NCBI RefSeq assembly: GCF_014650895.1
Contig: NZ_BMVV01000001.1
Coordinates: 1-64,000 of the forward strand
Reading direction: 5' to 3'
DNA from: Streptomyces omiyaensis
GTDB taxonomy: Bacteria; Actinomycetota; Actinomycetes; Streptomycetales; Streptomycetaceae
DNA: 64,000 nucleotides
The notes beneath the pieces were generated by a model. The model was not told where the DNA came from. It saw only the letters and a program-made list of their open reading frames with translations, and ran no database searches. Below, piece after piece: positions 15,965 to 24,665 of this stretch (position 1 is the stretch's first letter; the number at the start of each line of letters is the position of its first letter). Made by a program: the position numbers and the translations under genes.

Positions 15965-16864
15965 ATGGTCAGCCTTCCGCACCCGACCACACCCGCCGGC
16001 CGCGACGGCCTGGAGGCGCTCCTCGCGCGCCCTTCCGAGGCCGTCGTCGCCCTCGACTTCGACGGGACGCTCGCCGAGATCGTCCCCGACCCCGAGCAGG
16101 CCCGCGCCCACCCCGGCGCCGTCCCCGCGCTCGCCGCGCTCGCCCCGCACCTCGCCGCCGTCGTCGTCGTGACCGGCCGCCCCGCCGGGGTCGCGGTCCG
16201 CCACGGAGGCCTCGCCGGCGTCCCCGGCCTCGAACACCTCACCGTCCTCGGCCACTACGGCGCCGAGCGGTGGGACGCCGTCACCGGCACCGTCACCGCC
16301 GCCGCCCCGCACCCCGGGGTCGCCACGGTCCGCGCCGAACTCCCCGGCTTCCTCGACCGGTACGGCGCCTGGCCCGGCGTCTGGATCGAGGAGAAGGGCC
16401 GCGCGGTCGCCGTCCACACCCGCCGCGCCCGCGACCCGCAGGGCGCCTTCGAGGCCCTCAAGGGCCCCCTCGGCGACCTCGCCGCCGCGCACGGCCTCGT
16501 CCTGGAACCCGGCCGGCTCGTCCTGGAACTGCGCCCGCCGGGCATGGACAAGGGCGTGGCGCTGGCGGAGTTCGTACGCGAGAAGGCGGCCGGCTCCGTC
16601 CTGTACGCCGGCGACGACCTGGGCGACCTGCCGGCCTTCGCCGCCGTCGAGAAGCTCCGCGGCGACGGCCTCCCCGGCCTCCTGGTCTGCTCCGGCTCCG
16701 CCGAGGTCCCCGAACTCGCCGACCGCGCCGACCTCTCCGTCCCGGGCCCGTCCGCCGTGGTCGCCCTCCTCACGGAACTGGCGGAGGCGGTCGGGGAGCC
16801 GCGCCGCTGGCTACCATCTTCGGATGGTCGAAGTGAGGGTGGGGCAGCTCAGGAAGAGCCGTGA
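15965..16864 (+). CDS. otsB: Trehalose-6-phosphate phosphatase
   Basis: A 299-aa HAD-superfamily phosphatase releasing trehalose from trehalose-6-phosphate. Motif I is VVALDFDGTLAEIVP with both catalytic aspartates, motif II VVVVTGRPAGV, then the Lys motif MDKGVAL and acidic motif IV YAGDDLGDLPAF. The last 25 residues or so (after LLTELAEAVGEP) do not look like the family. They run through the first 41 bp of the next gene, suggesting the original 3' end was changed when the neighbouring cassette inserted. Its partner OtsA is encoded 3.4 kb away on the opposite strand. Confidence 0.93.
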   Translation: MVSLPHPTTPAGRDGLEALLARPSEAVVALDFDGTLAEIVPDPEQARAHPGAVPALAALAPHLAAVVVVTGRPAGVAVRHGGLAGVPGLEHLTVLGHYGAERWDAVTGTVTAAAPHPGVATVRAELPGFLDRYGAWPGVWIEEKGRAVAVHTRRARDPQGAFEALKGPLGDLAAAHGLVLEPGRLVLELRPPGMDKGVALAEFVREKAAGSVLYAGDDLGDLPAFAAVEKLRGDGLPGLLVCSGSAEVPELADRADLSVPGPSAVVALLTELAEAVGEPRRWLPSSDGRSEGGAAQEEP

Positions 16865-17270
16865 GCGACTGAGTGAGCGGGCGGAGGCTTCGGTACGTGA
16901 GGGTGACGCCGCCACGGGAGGGTTGCTCTTGTTCTACGCGGCGGAGTGCGGGCTGAAGGCAGAACTGCTCGACCGTGTGTACGGAGCCAGGGACACGTCG
17001 AAGCTGCCGGCGGACATGCGCACGCACGACCTGCGCCGCCTGGCGAAGGAGCTGGGCCTTTCCGGAGGGCTGGGCGAAGCGGTACGCCGGTGCCGCAGGA
17101 TCAGACAGGGAAGCGTGCAGGGGACGGGGCGGAACGACCAGCAGGCCGCGCACGTCGGGCCGGCGGAACTCCACGAGGCGTGGCGTTACGGCGCCGATCT
17201 GCACGCCGATGATGAGAAGGCCGCCCTGGAAGCCCTCCGGGCCCTGGTCCAAGCCTCACGTAGTTGTTGA
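16824..17270 (+). CDS. HEPN-like small protein, predicted RNase partner of NTPase
   Basis: A 148-aa all-helical protein with HEPN-domain features: LLLFYAAECGLKAELLDRVYG (residues 34-54), then THDLRRLAKELGL (67-79), and near the end RNDQQAAH (103-110), an R-x6-H motif of the catalytic HEPN RNase type, followed by two helices. HEPN proteins are frequent toxins or effectors in bacterial conflict systems. The start is uncertain: ATG 16824 overlaps otsB by 41 nt, with GTG 16833 and 16839 as alternatives. It is followed after 19 nt by the dual-NTPase gene on the same strand, so the two form a cassette. Base usage is less GC-biased than flanking genes. The assignment is by pattern only. Confidence 0.7.
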   Translation: MVEVRVGQLRKSRERLSERAEASVREGDAATGGLLLFYAAECGLKAELLDRVYGARDTSKLPADMRTHDLRRLAKELGLSGGLGEAVRRCRRIRQGSVQGTGRNDQQAAHVGPAELHEAWRYGADLHADDEKAALEALRALVQASRSC

Positions 17271-17289
17271 CGTCAGCGGGAGATGAACC

Positions 17290-20013
17290 ATGCACCAGAA
17301 CTACCCCCTGCTTCCCGGCAACCTGCTGACGTGGGTCGATGTCGATGAGCATTGCGCCGTCCTGGCGACCAAGGGGCTGTGGCCGGAGTGGCTCAAGGAG
17401 GCGAATGCCTGGTGGGACGGAATCGAGCTCACCGTTTCTCCGGGAACCGATGAACACACTGCTCTGAACTGGCTGAACACCGCCTTCGGGCGGGGATCGA
17501 TCCGCACGTCCGACTTCGGCTTCGAGCTGATCCTCGACCGGCCCCGGGACATGCATGTCGAGGGGCTGCCCGTCACCATTCACGTCGAGGACCCCGTCCA
17601 GCCGTCCGTGCGTCTGCCGAAGCTCATCGACAGGAGGGTCACCGACGAACTCGCGGAGCCACTTCCCCGCCCGGAATCCGACCTCTTTCCGGGGGGCGTC
17701 CAAGTGGTTGCGTTCCACTCCTTCAAGGGCGGCGTGGGACGCACCGTGCACGCCGTGGCCCTGGCGGATCTCCTGGCACAGCGAGGACGGAAGGTCCTCC
17801 TCGTGGACGCCGACCTGGAAGCTCCGGGCATCAGCTGGATGTACGAGTCGCAAGGCGGTGCGGCCGACATCGCGTACGACGACGTGCTGGCGCTTCTGCA
17901 CGGTTCCTCCGGGGGGGACCGCAGCCAGGCGGTTCGGATCGCGTCCGAGTATCTGGCGAACCAGGAAACCCTGCTGCACAAGACGGGGGGACAGGGGCGC
18001 CTGGTGATCCTGCCGACCAGTCGCCGTGTCAGGCTGGGCCCTCCGCGCATCGAACCCGGCCAGCTCCTCACGCCGGACCGCCCCCGGTACTTCCTGACGG
18101 AGTCACTGGCCGATCTGGCCGCTCGAGCAGGTCTGGACACGGTAGTCGTGGACCTGCGCGCCGGAGCGTCGGAACTGTCGGCTCCGATTCTCCTGGACCC
18201 GAGGGTCCAGCGCACCTTCGTGACCACGCTCAGCAGCCAGTCCCTCGACGGGACCGATCGCCTCATCCGTCAGCTGGGCGACAAGGCGGTCGCCCTGACC
18301 GGCCGTGACCCCGAGCCGTCCGTGATCATCACCCAGTACCGAGAGGATCAGCACGGCGAGGAAGTCGAAAAGGCGAAGGTCCAACTCTCCCAGGCACTCG
18401 AAGAGCTGAGGGGGGTTCAGGCCACTGCTTCTCCGGACGCGGACGGCGGATCATCACAGCCGGATCCCACCAGCGAAGTGGACGCCCAGGTCCTCACCGA
18501 GCCCCTCCTGAGTCCGTTCCGGGACGAGCTGCTGGCGTTGCCCCAGTCCTGGGACGACGTCATCGCCGTGGTCAGGAGGCTCGGTATCGGTGACCGCCTG
18601 CTGGAGTCCATGAGCCTGTCCATCGAGTCGGACTCTGCCACGCAGGTGTCGAAGGAGCCCGACCTCGACACGCGCCGGGCTGCACTGCACAGCCGGGCGA
18701 AGTCGCTGGTGTTCGCGGAGAAGACCGGACTGGACAGCAGTCTGGGGTTCCTTTCGACCGCTCCGCTCCGACGGCTGGTGGGAGACCACCGCACGGCACT
18801 GCCCGTCACCGTGGTGGTGGGAGCGAAGGGATCGGGAAAGACCTTCACGTACGCGCGGCTGTGCGTCGCCGGAAGCTGGCAGCGGTTCGCGCAGAGCGCC
18901 GAGGAAGAGGTGCGCGTGGACGCGCCCATCGTCCCGGTGCTGGACCCGACGAACATGGGGACGGACGCCGGTGAGGGGGGCACCAGCCCCCAGCGCCTTC
19001 GGGCCGCCGCGGCAGACGGGGCCGGCGCGACAGCACTGGACATCCGGAATGTCCTGGACGAGGCCTTGGCGAGTGAGCACCGGGAGAGCCTGGCGTTCTG
19101 GCGGGACGTCTGGTTGCGGTGCATGGCCATGGCCGTCGCGGGGCCGACCCTGACGAAGAGTGCGGAAGAGGTCCTCTTCGAGCGGTCCATGAAGCCCGCG
19201 CTGTTCGTGTTCGACGGTCTTGAGGACGTGTTCCAGGAACTGGTCGGCGACGCCAAGCGGATCGCTCTCAGGGCGTTGTTCATCGAGATCCCCGACTGGT
19301 TGCGGACCTTCCGCGGGCGGCCGTTCGGCGCGGTCATCTTCGTCCGGGAAGACCTCGTGCGATGGGCGGTGCGGCAGAACCTCGGTCAGTACCTCGACCG
19401 GTATGAGCCCTATGCTCTGCGATGGGACAGTCAGGAAGCGCTTCGGCTGGCCCTGTGGGTGGCTTCCACGGCCAAGGCGGTCGAACGTCCCGACGGGGAT
19501 CTGATGGAGCTGGGGAGCGAGAAGGTCGTCGACGCTCTGGTTCCCTTGTGGGGCGTGAAGATGGGCCGCAAAAATTCGAGAGAGGCCCGGTCGGACCGGT
19601 GGGTGCCCGCGGCCCTCGGCGACTTCAACGACCAGGTGCAGGCCCGTGATGTCGTGAGGTTCATCAGGGATGCCGCCGAGCTGTCGCAGGGAGACCAGGA
19701 CTGGCAGGACCGCCTGCTGGTACCGGGAGCGATGCGGCAGGCCCTCGTCCGGTGCAGCGCGGAAAAGCTGGACGAACTCCGGCAGGAGAATCCCTCGGTG
19801 GGCGACCTCCTCGCCAACGTGGGGCGCTTCGCGGACGACGTCGTCATGCCGTTCACCGCAGAGGATGTCGGCCTGGACGCGAACGCGATCGCCACGCTGA
19901 GGGAAGCGGGGGCTCTCGATCGCGATACCGACGGGCTGTACCGGCTTCCCGAGATCTACCGCCACGCGCTCGGCTTCAGGACACGAGGCCGCGCGCGCGT
20001 GGTGCGGACCTGA
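17290..20013 (+). CDS. Dual-NTPase protein: KGGVGR-type MinD/ParA-like plus STAND/KAP-like ATPase
   Basis: A 907-aa multidomain protein of unknown function. Residues 1-130 match nothing I recognise. Residues 138-350 form a SIMIBI (MinD/ParA-like) NTPase with deviant Walker A FKGGVGRT at 145-152 (Arg where Lys is canonical) and Walker B VLLVDADLEAPG at 169-180. After an acidic linker (about 375-460), a second P-loop GAKGSGKTF occurs at 511-519 with Walker B ALFVFDGLEDVF at 637-648, as in STAND or KAP-like ATPases, then VIFVRED and a helical C-terminus. No membrane segment is seen. It has GGGAG at proper distance and lies 19 nt after the HEPN-like gene. Third codon positions are clearly richer in A/T than in neighbours, indicating transfer. 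It is probably a defence or conflict NTPase. Confidence 0.85.
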   Translation: MHQNYPLLPGNLLTWVDVDEHCAVLATKGLWPEWLKEANAWWDGIELTVSPGTDEHTALNWLNTAFGRGSIRTSDFGFELILDRPRDMHVEGLPVTIHVEDPVQPSVRLPKLIDRRVTDELAEPLPRPESDLFPGGVQVVAFHSFKGGVGRTVHAVALADLLAQRGRKVLLVDADLEAPGISWMYESQGGAADIAYDDVLALLHGSSGGDRSQAVRIASEYLANQETLLHKTGGQGRLVILPTSRRVRLGPPRIEPGQLLTPDRPRYFLTESLADLAARAGLDTVVVDLRAGASELSAPILLDPRVQRTFVTTLSSQSLDGTDRLIRQLGDKAVALTGRDPEPSVIITQYREDQHGEEVEKAKVQLSQALEELRGVQATASPDADGGSSQPDPTSEVDAQVLTEPLLSPFRDELLALPQSWDDVIAVVRRLGIGDRLLESMSLSIESDSATQVSKEPDLDTRRAALHSRAKSLVFAEKTGLDSSLGFLSTAPLRRLVGDHRTALPVTVVVGAKGSGKTFTYARLCVAGSWQRFAQSAEEEVRVDAPIVPVLDPTNMGTDAGEGGTSPQRLRAAAADGAGATALDIRNVLDEALASEHRESLAFWRDVWLRCMAMAVAGPTLTKSAEEVLFERSMKPALFVFDGLEDVFQELVGDAKRIALRALFIEIPDWLRTFRGRPFGAVIFVREDLVRWAVRQNLGQYLDRYEPYALRWDSQEALRLALWVASTAKAVERPDGDLMELGSEKVVDALVPLWGVKMGRKNSREARSDRWVPAALGDFNDQVQARDVVRFIRDAAELSQGDQDWQDRLLVPGAMRQALVRCSAEKLDELRQENPSVGDLLANVGRFADDVVMPFTAEDVGLDANAIATLREAGALDRDTDGLYRLPEIYRHALGFRTRGRARVVRT

Positions 20014-20046
20014 GACAGCGGCCGCTCCGGCAGGGGCGGCCGCAGC

Positions 20047-20205
20047 TCAGGCGCTGAACCGGCGCGCGGCCGGGCTCGCCATGGTGATCGCCAGACCGCC
20101 GCCGGCGACGATGACATGCATGCCGTGCCGGGTGTCCTTGATGCCGTCCAGCGCCGCCTGGGCGACCTCGCCGCCGTCGGTGACGCCCTCGGGGAGGGGC
20201 GTCAC
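20047..20205 (-). CDS. Possible small protein of 52 aa, doubtful
   Basis: The frame from GTG 20205 encodes VTPLPEGVTDGGEVAQAALD, continuing through a HVIVAGGGLAITMASPAARR stretch. The C-terminal part has a plausible hydrophobic strand. No ribosome-binding site is visible, and the 5' end lies inside a strong hairpin. It may be a remnant of the original otsB-otsA spacer or not coding at all. Confidence 0.2.
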   Translation of the reverse strand: MTPLPEGVTDGGEVAQAALDGIKDTRHGMHVIVAGGGLAITMASPAARRFSA

Positions 20206-20219
20206 CGACGGCGGCGAGG
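20166..20219. terminator. Long bidirectional hairpin terminator
   Basis: A perfect 23-bp stem (20166-20188 with 20197-20219) and an 8-nt loop lie in the convergent gap between the dual-NTPase gene (+) and otsA (-). It has no U tract, as is common in Streptomyces. It would insulate both units. Confidence 0.75.
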
Positions 20220-20243
20220 GCCCGGCGGCCGGGCGGGCGTGTT

Positions 20244-21689
20244 CTAGGACGGTCGGCGCAGGGCGTCCAGCTGGTCGAGGAACCAGCGCTGCGGGGGGAG
20301 GGCGGTGGCGGCGGCGGCCAGGCGCTTGGTGCGCTCGGCGCGCTCGGCGCGGGGCATGGAGAGGCCGGTGTGGAGCGCCTCGGCGGTGGCCGAGACGTCG
20401 TAGGGGTCGACCGTGAGGGCGTCCTCCCTCAGCTCCCGGTAGGCCCCCGCGCCGGTCGACAGGACCAGCGCGCAGCCCTCGTCGGAGACCACGGGTATCT
20501 CCTTCGCCACCAGGTTCATGCCGTCGCGCACCGGGTTCACCAGGGCCACGTCCGCGAGCCGGTAGGCGGCGAGGGAGCGGACGAAGTCGTCCTGGACGGA
20601 GACCAGGACCGGCTGCCAGTCGGCGGTGCCGAACTCGGCGTTGATCTCCTCGGCCAGGGTGCGCACGGAGTCCGTGTAGGACCGGTACGACTCCAGGTCC
20701 TGCCGGGACGGGTACGCGGAGGCCAGGTGGACGACCCGGTCGCGCCACTCGGGGTGGGTGGTGAGGAGCTCCCGGTAGGCGAGCAGGCCGCGCAGGATGT
20801 TCTTGGACAGCTCGGTGCGGTCGACGCGGACGATGGTCTTCCGGTCGCCGACCTCCTCGCGGAGCCGGGCCAGCCGGTCGTCCACCTGCGGGCGGTGCGC
20901 CAGGGCCCGCAGGTCGTCGCCGTCGACGCCGAGCGCGTGCACCCGGACCCGGGTGCGGCCCTTCCCGGCGCCGTGGCGGCGCCACTCCACGCCCCGCCAG
21001 GGGTCGCCGCTCGGCCAGACGCCCCGGGCCGTGCCCGTGGAGTCGTCCCGCTGGGAGCAGCAGCCGATGAAGGACGAGGCCCACGCCCAGGTGTGGAAAC
21101 CGAGCTCGTCCGCGCCGAGCATGCCCCACAGCAGCTCCTCGGCGATGTCGTCCGGCACCATCCGGAGGTACTCCGACGACACCCACGGCGTGTGCGTGAA
21201 GTGCCCGATCCGCAGGTCGGGGCGGAGCTCGCGGAGCATCCCGGGGACCAGGGCCAGGTGGTAGTCCTGCACCAGGACCGCCGCGCCCTCGGCGGCCGCG
21301 GCGGCCAGGGCCTCGGCGAAGGCGCGGTTGTAGGCGCGGTACGACTCCCAGCGGCGGCGGAAGGCCGCGTCGAAGACGGGCTCGCGGGGGATGTCGTACA
21401 GGTGGTGGTGGAGGAACCACAGCACCGAGTTCGCGATGCCGTTGTACGCGTCGGCGTACACCTCCGGGTCGATGTCCAGCATGCGCACGCCGGGCTCGGC
21501 GACCCCGCGCCGGACCGCCTCCCGGTCGCCGTCGCCGAGCGCCGCGCACACCCAGAGGCTGTCCTGCGCGTCGACGGCGCTCAGGCCGGAGACGAGGCCG
21601 CCGCCGCCCCTGCGGGCGGAGAGCGCGCCGTCGTCACCGAGCGTGTACGAGACGGGCCCCCGGTTGGATGCCACGAGTACGGAAACCAT
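20244..21689 (-). CDS. otsA: Trehalose-6-phosphate synthase
   Basis: A 481-aa GT20 glycosyltransferase making trehalose-6-phosphate from UDP/GDP-glucose and glucose-6-phosphate in the cytosol. Family marks are LVASNRGPVSY at the start, VLWFLHHHLYD, VQDYHLALVPGMLRE with the sugar-phosphate Asp, HTPWVSSEYLRMVP, GADELGFHT, RVDRTELSKNILRGL (donor-binding Arg and Lys), and NPVRDGMNLVAKE. The region about 195-245 (CCSQRDDSTGTARGVW) is less conserved than the rest. The ATG at 21689 is the natural start. The gene faces the inserted cassette and otsB, so otsB and otsA are now on opposite strands with 3.4 kb between them. Confidence 0.94.
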   Translation of the reverse strand: MVSVLVASNRGPVSYTLGDDGALSARRGGGGLVSGLSAVDAQDSLWVCAALGDGDREAVRRGVAEPGVRMLDIDPEVYADAYNGIANSVLWFLHHHLYDIPREPVFDAAFRRRWESYRAYNRAFAEALAAAAAEGAAVLVQDYHLALVPGMLRELRPDLRIGHFTHTPWVSSEYLRMVPDDIAEELLWGMLGADELGFHTWAWASSFIGCCSQRDDSTGTARGVWPSGDPWRGVEWRRHGAGKGRTRVRVHALGVDGDDLRALAHRPQVDDRLARLREEVGDRKTIVRVDRTELSKNILRGLLAYRELLTTHPEWRDRVVHLASAYPSRQDLESYRSYTDSVRTLAEEINAEFGTADWQPVLVSVQDDFVRSLAAYRLADVALVNPVRDGMNLVAKEIPVVSDEGCALVLSTGAGAYRELREDALTVDPYDVSATAEALHTGLSMPRAERAERTKRLAAAATALPPQRWFLDQLDALRRPS

Positions 21690-21771
21690 GTGGCGAACCT
21701 AGCCCGTCCGGTAAACGCTCAAACGTACGTATACGGTCGGCGGTCGGCCGGATACGGACGGCCCCCGCCGC

Positions 21772-23562
21772 CTACCGCGTCCGCCGGCCGCGCAGGGCCG
21801 CCTTCGCGACCAGGCCCGTCGCCGCAAGGACCACCGCCAGCGCGCCGAGCAGCCACAGCCGCTCCCCGTCGCCGCCGGTCCCGGCCATCGAGCCGCCTCC
21901 CCGGCCGCCCGCGGAACCGGGTCCGGGGCCGGGGGCCGGGGGCGCGGGTGAGGTGGTGGCGGGGGGCGGGGGCGCGGTCACGGAGGGCGAGGGGGCCGGG
22001 CGGTCGGGGCCGGCCGGCGAGGCCGCCGGGGCGGCGAGCGCCGAGGCCGCCGTGCACGCGGGGTCCTCGCTGCCCCTGCCGCAGTTGGAGCGCGGGGAGC
22101 CCACCTCCACGGTGCCGCGGAGCTCTCCGTCGCCCGGAGCCGGGTCCCGCGGGCCCCTCACCCGCACCGAGTAGGTCACCGTGGCGGTCCTCCCGGCCGG
22201 GATGTCGCCGGTCCAGCGGATCCGCGGCCCGTCGTACGCCACGGTGCCGAGGTCCGCCTCCGCGTCGCCCCCGTGGACGGCGTCGTCGAGGGCGCCGGTC
22301 GGGTCGTCGGTGAAGGAGGCGCCCGGGTAGGCGCGCCCGCTGACGTTCCGCGCGGTGACCGTGTACGTCACGGTGTCCCCCGGCCGCGCCGTGTGCGGGC
22401 TCGCCGTCCGGGTGACCTCCAGGTCCGCCACCGGCACCGAGAAGGCGAGGCCGGAGGCGAGGTAGGCGTCGTCCCCGGCGGAGAAGGCCAGCGCGGCGGA
22501 GGTCGCGCCCACCGGGACCGCGCCCTCGGGGACCGCGAGCTCCTTCGCGTCGGGGGAGAGGCCGTCGGCGAGGCCGGGGGAGGGCGCGCCGCCGTCCTCG
22601 CCGGCGAGGAGGTCGCCCGTGCCGTCCGCGCGGGTCCCGGCCCTCCTCCCGTCCACCAGGAACGTGTCGCCGGGCGTGTTCCGGTCGCCCGCGTACGCCG
22701 TCACGCCCACCCGCGCCTTCCCCGGGGCGCGGCGGAAGCCCTCCACGGTGACGGTCGTCGCCGGGGAGGCCGGGCGCTGGAGGACGTGCCCGCCGTGGAG
22801 GTGGACGGAGCGGCGCTCCGTCGCCTCGGACGGGCCGGGGTCCGGGAGGCGGTGGACCACGGTCAGGGACCAGCCGGCGGCGCAGCCCCTGCCGTCCGGT
22901 GCCCACACGCCGCCCACGCCGACGGTCAGCGGTGCGCCCGTCCCCGAGACGCCCTCGAAGGCGGCGGTCACGTCGGACTCGCCGGTGTAGTGGTGCGGTC
23001 CGGCGGTGTCGGGCGGGTCGACCACCATGCTGTCGATCGAGACGGGTGCGGCGGGCCCGGCGCCGACCGAGAGCAGCGGGGAGGTGGTCGCCGGGTCGCC
23101 GGGGGAGCGCTCCACGTCCGCGCCGGAGGGGTCGCAGCGCCGCAGCCGCGCCCCGCCGGGGCTCCGGTACGTGCCGTCGTGGCCGCCCCAGTGGAGCCGG
23201 GCGTGGGCCACCTCGGCGCCTTCGGGGAGCGTGATCCGGCCGGTGCTGGAGCCGTACGCGCGGCCGGTGCCGTCGGTGTCCAGGCGGCGCATCACGAAGG
23301 TGCCGGCGGAGTCGCCCCCCTCGCCCCGGGTGGCGGCGGCGCACCGGGCGGCGAGGCCGGCGGGGGCGGCCGGGCAGCCCATGACGGTGTTGCCGAGGGT
23401 GGTGAAGTCGCCGTACAGGGACTCCTGGTACCGCTGCCCGAAGGGTTCGACGACGTCGGCGGCGGCGGGCCCGGCCGCCGTGAGCGAGAGCGTGCCCGCG
23501 GCGAGGAGGCCCGCCGCGAGCGCACGGGCCGCGCGGGCGGGGCGGGAGGGGACGATGTACAT
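21772..23562 (-). CDS. Secreted DUF11-domain surface protein with sortase-like C-terminal signal
   Basis: A 596-aa exported protein. It has an N-terminal signal peptide (Arg-rich, Ala/Leu core, PAAADV). A large beta-rich region contains HLHGGHVL, VGVTAYAGDR and AFSAGDDAYLASGLAFSV. A DUF11-type repeat near 420-510 follows (DLEVTRTASPHTARPGDTVT onward), then a Pro/Ser/Gly-rich wall-spanning stretch. The end is MAGTGGDGERLW (from residue 559) plus a hydrophobic helix and RGRRTR. MAGTG resembles the LAxTG signal of class E sortases, so wall attachment is likely. It lies between otsA and gpgS on the same strand. The start at 23562 has a weak ribosome-binding site. Confidence 0.8.
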   Translation of the reverse strand: MYIVPSRPARAARALAAGLLAAGTLSLTAAGPAAADVVEPFGQRYQESLYGDFTTLGNTVMGCPAAPAGLAARCAAATRGEGGDSAGTFVMRRLDTDGTGRAYGSSTGRITLPEGAEVAHARLHWGGHDGTYRSPGGARLRRCDPSGADVERSPGDPATTSPLLSVGAGPAAPVSIDSMVVDPPDTAGPHHYTGESDVTAAFEGVSGTGAPLTVGVGGVWAPDGRGCAAGWSLTVVHRLPDPGPSEATERRSVHLHGGHVLQRPASPATTVTVEGFRRAPGKARVGVTAYAGDRNTPGDTFLVDGRRAGTRADGTGDLLAGEDGGAPSPGLADGLSPDAKELAVPEGAVPVGATSAALAFSAGDDAYLASGLAFSVPVADLEVTRTASPHTARPGDTVTYTVTARNVSGRAYPGASFTDDPTGALDDAVHGGDAEADLGTVAYDGPRIRWTGDIPAGRTATVTYSVRVRGPRDPAPGDGELRGTVEVGSPRSNCGRGSEDPACTAASALAAPAASPAGPDRPAPSPSVTAPPPPATTSPAPPAPGPGPGSAGGRGGGSMAGTGGDGERLWLLGALAVVLAATGLVAKAALRGRRTR

Positions 23563-23600
23563 AAAAGGGCAATGTAGGCAAAGCCCATGATCTGCGGAGG

Positions 23601-24554
23601 TCACGCCACGCGGCGCTGGGCGTACTCCGTGATCTCGGCGATCGGCGGCCGCTCCTCCGTGTCCACCGCGTACGTCCGCGGCTCGAAGCCCTTCTCGCCC
23701 CGCTCGAACTGGGTCAGCAGGGGGCGCACGAGGTGCCCCCGGGAGAGCCTCAGCTGGGCCGTCCGGTAGATCGCCGCCGCCATCCGGCCCAGCGCCTGCC
23801 CGTCCTGGTGCCGGTGCTTGCGCACCCCCACGTCCACCTGCGCCAGCGCGTCCAGGCCCACCGTGTGCAGCGCGTCGACCAGGAGCCCCAGCTCCACTCC
23901 GTAACCGACCGGGAAGGGCAGTCGTTCGAGCAGCGAGCGCCGGGCCGCGTACTCCCCGCCCAGCGGCTGGACGAAGCCGGCCAGCCGCGGCCAGTGCAGA
24001 TTGAGCAGCGGGCGCGCCACCAGCTCCGTCACCCTGCCGCCCTGACCAGGGGTGTCGCCGAAGGGTCGGTCGTACATCGCCTTCACGAACTCGACGTCCG
24101 GGTCGGTGAGCAGCGGGCCCACGATGCCGGTGACGAAGTCCGCCGAGAAGTCCCTCAGGTCCGCGTCGACGAAGCAGACCACGTCCCCGCTCGTCACCAT
24201 GAGTGACCGCCACAGGACCTCTCCCTTGCCCGGCACCGCCGGGATCCGGGGGAGTATGTCGTCCCGCGCGACCACCCGGGCGCCGGCCGCCGCCGCGACC
24301 TCGGCCGTGCGGTCCGTGGAGCCGGAGTCGATCACCACCAGCTCGTCCACGAGCGGCACCGCCCCGGTCATCAGCTCGCGCCGGATCACGCTGACGATGT
24401 CCCCGACGGTCGCCTCCTCGTTCAGCGCGGGCAGCACCACGCTGACCGTCGTCCCCCGCTTGGCGGCGAGCACCCGCTCCAGCGGCCGGTCGGACACGGA
24501 CCAGGACCGCCGGGTCAGCCAGCGCTCCACTTCTTCCAGCAACGTGATCTCCAT
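23601..24554 (-). CDS. gpgS: Glucosyl-3-phosphoglycerate synthase
   Basis: A GT-A fold family 2-like glycosyltransferase of about 317 aa, making glucosyl-3-phosphoglycerate from NDP-glucose and 3-phosphoglycerate, a precursor of glucosylglycerate or methylglucose lipopolysaccharide. Features: VSVVLPALNEEATVGDIV (nucleotide site), VDELVVIDSGSTDRTAEVA, metal-binding DAD in VVCFVDADLRDFSADFV, acceptor loop PGQGGRVTELVARPLLNLHW and FVQPLGGEYAARR. The start is unsettled: MEITLLEEVERW at 24554 is chosen as closest to the family, while an in-frame ATG at 24629 would add 25 residues. It is divergent from the riboswitch-thrC unit. Confidence 0.88.
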   Translation of the reverse strand: MEITLLEEVERWLTRRSWSVSDRPLERVLAAKRGTTVSVVLPALNEEATVGDIVSVIRRELMTGAVPLVDELVVIDSGSTDRTAEVAAAAGARVVARDDILPRIPAVPGKGEVLWRSLMVTSGDVVCFVDADLRDFSADFVTGIVGPLLTDPDVEFVKAMYDRPFGDTPGQGGRVTELVARPLLNLHWPRLAGFVQPLGGEYAARRSLLERLPFPVGYGVELGLLVDALHTVGLDALAQVDVGVRKHRHQDGQALGRMAAAIYRTAQLRLSRGHLVRPLLTQFERGEKGFEPRTYAVDTEERPPIAEITEYAQRRVA

Positions 24555-24665
24555 CTCGCGGATCGGACGACCGTCTCCACCTTCGAAGCCTTCGGTTACA
24601 GTCTTGAACAACGCGGATGCCCGATGCATGTCGGGGTGCCACCCGCGTCCCACAATCGAATACCG

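Noticed and set aside
16810..16870. tRNA or att-site at the left edge of the inserted cassette
   Set aside because: No tRNA-like sequence, integrase or matching direct repeat was found at the two cassette ends.
20166..20219. Coding explanation of the 23-bp hairpin region
   Set aside because: The doubtful 52-aa frame starts inside the stem without a ribosome-binding site. The convergent position favours a terminator.
21772..24642. 956-codon frame extending the DUF11 surface protein through gpgS
   Set aside because: A clear signal peptide starts at 23562, and upstream codons are the wrong frame of gpgS.
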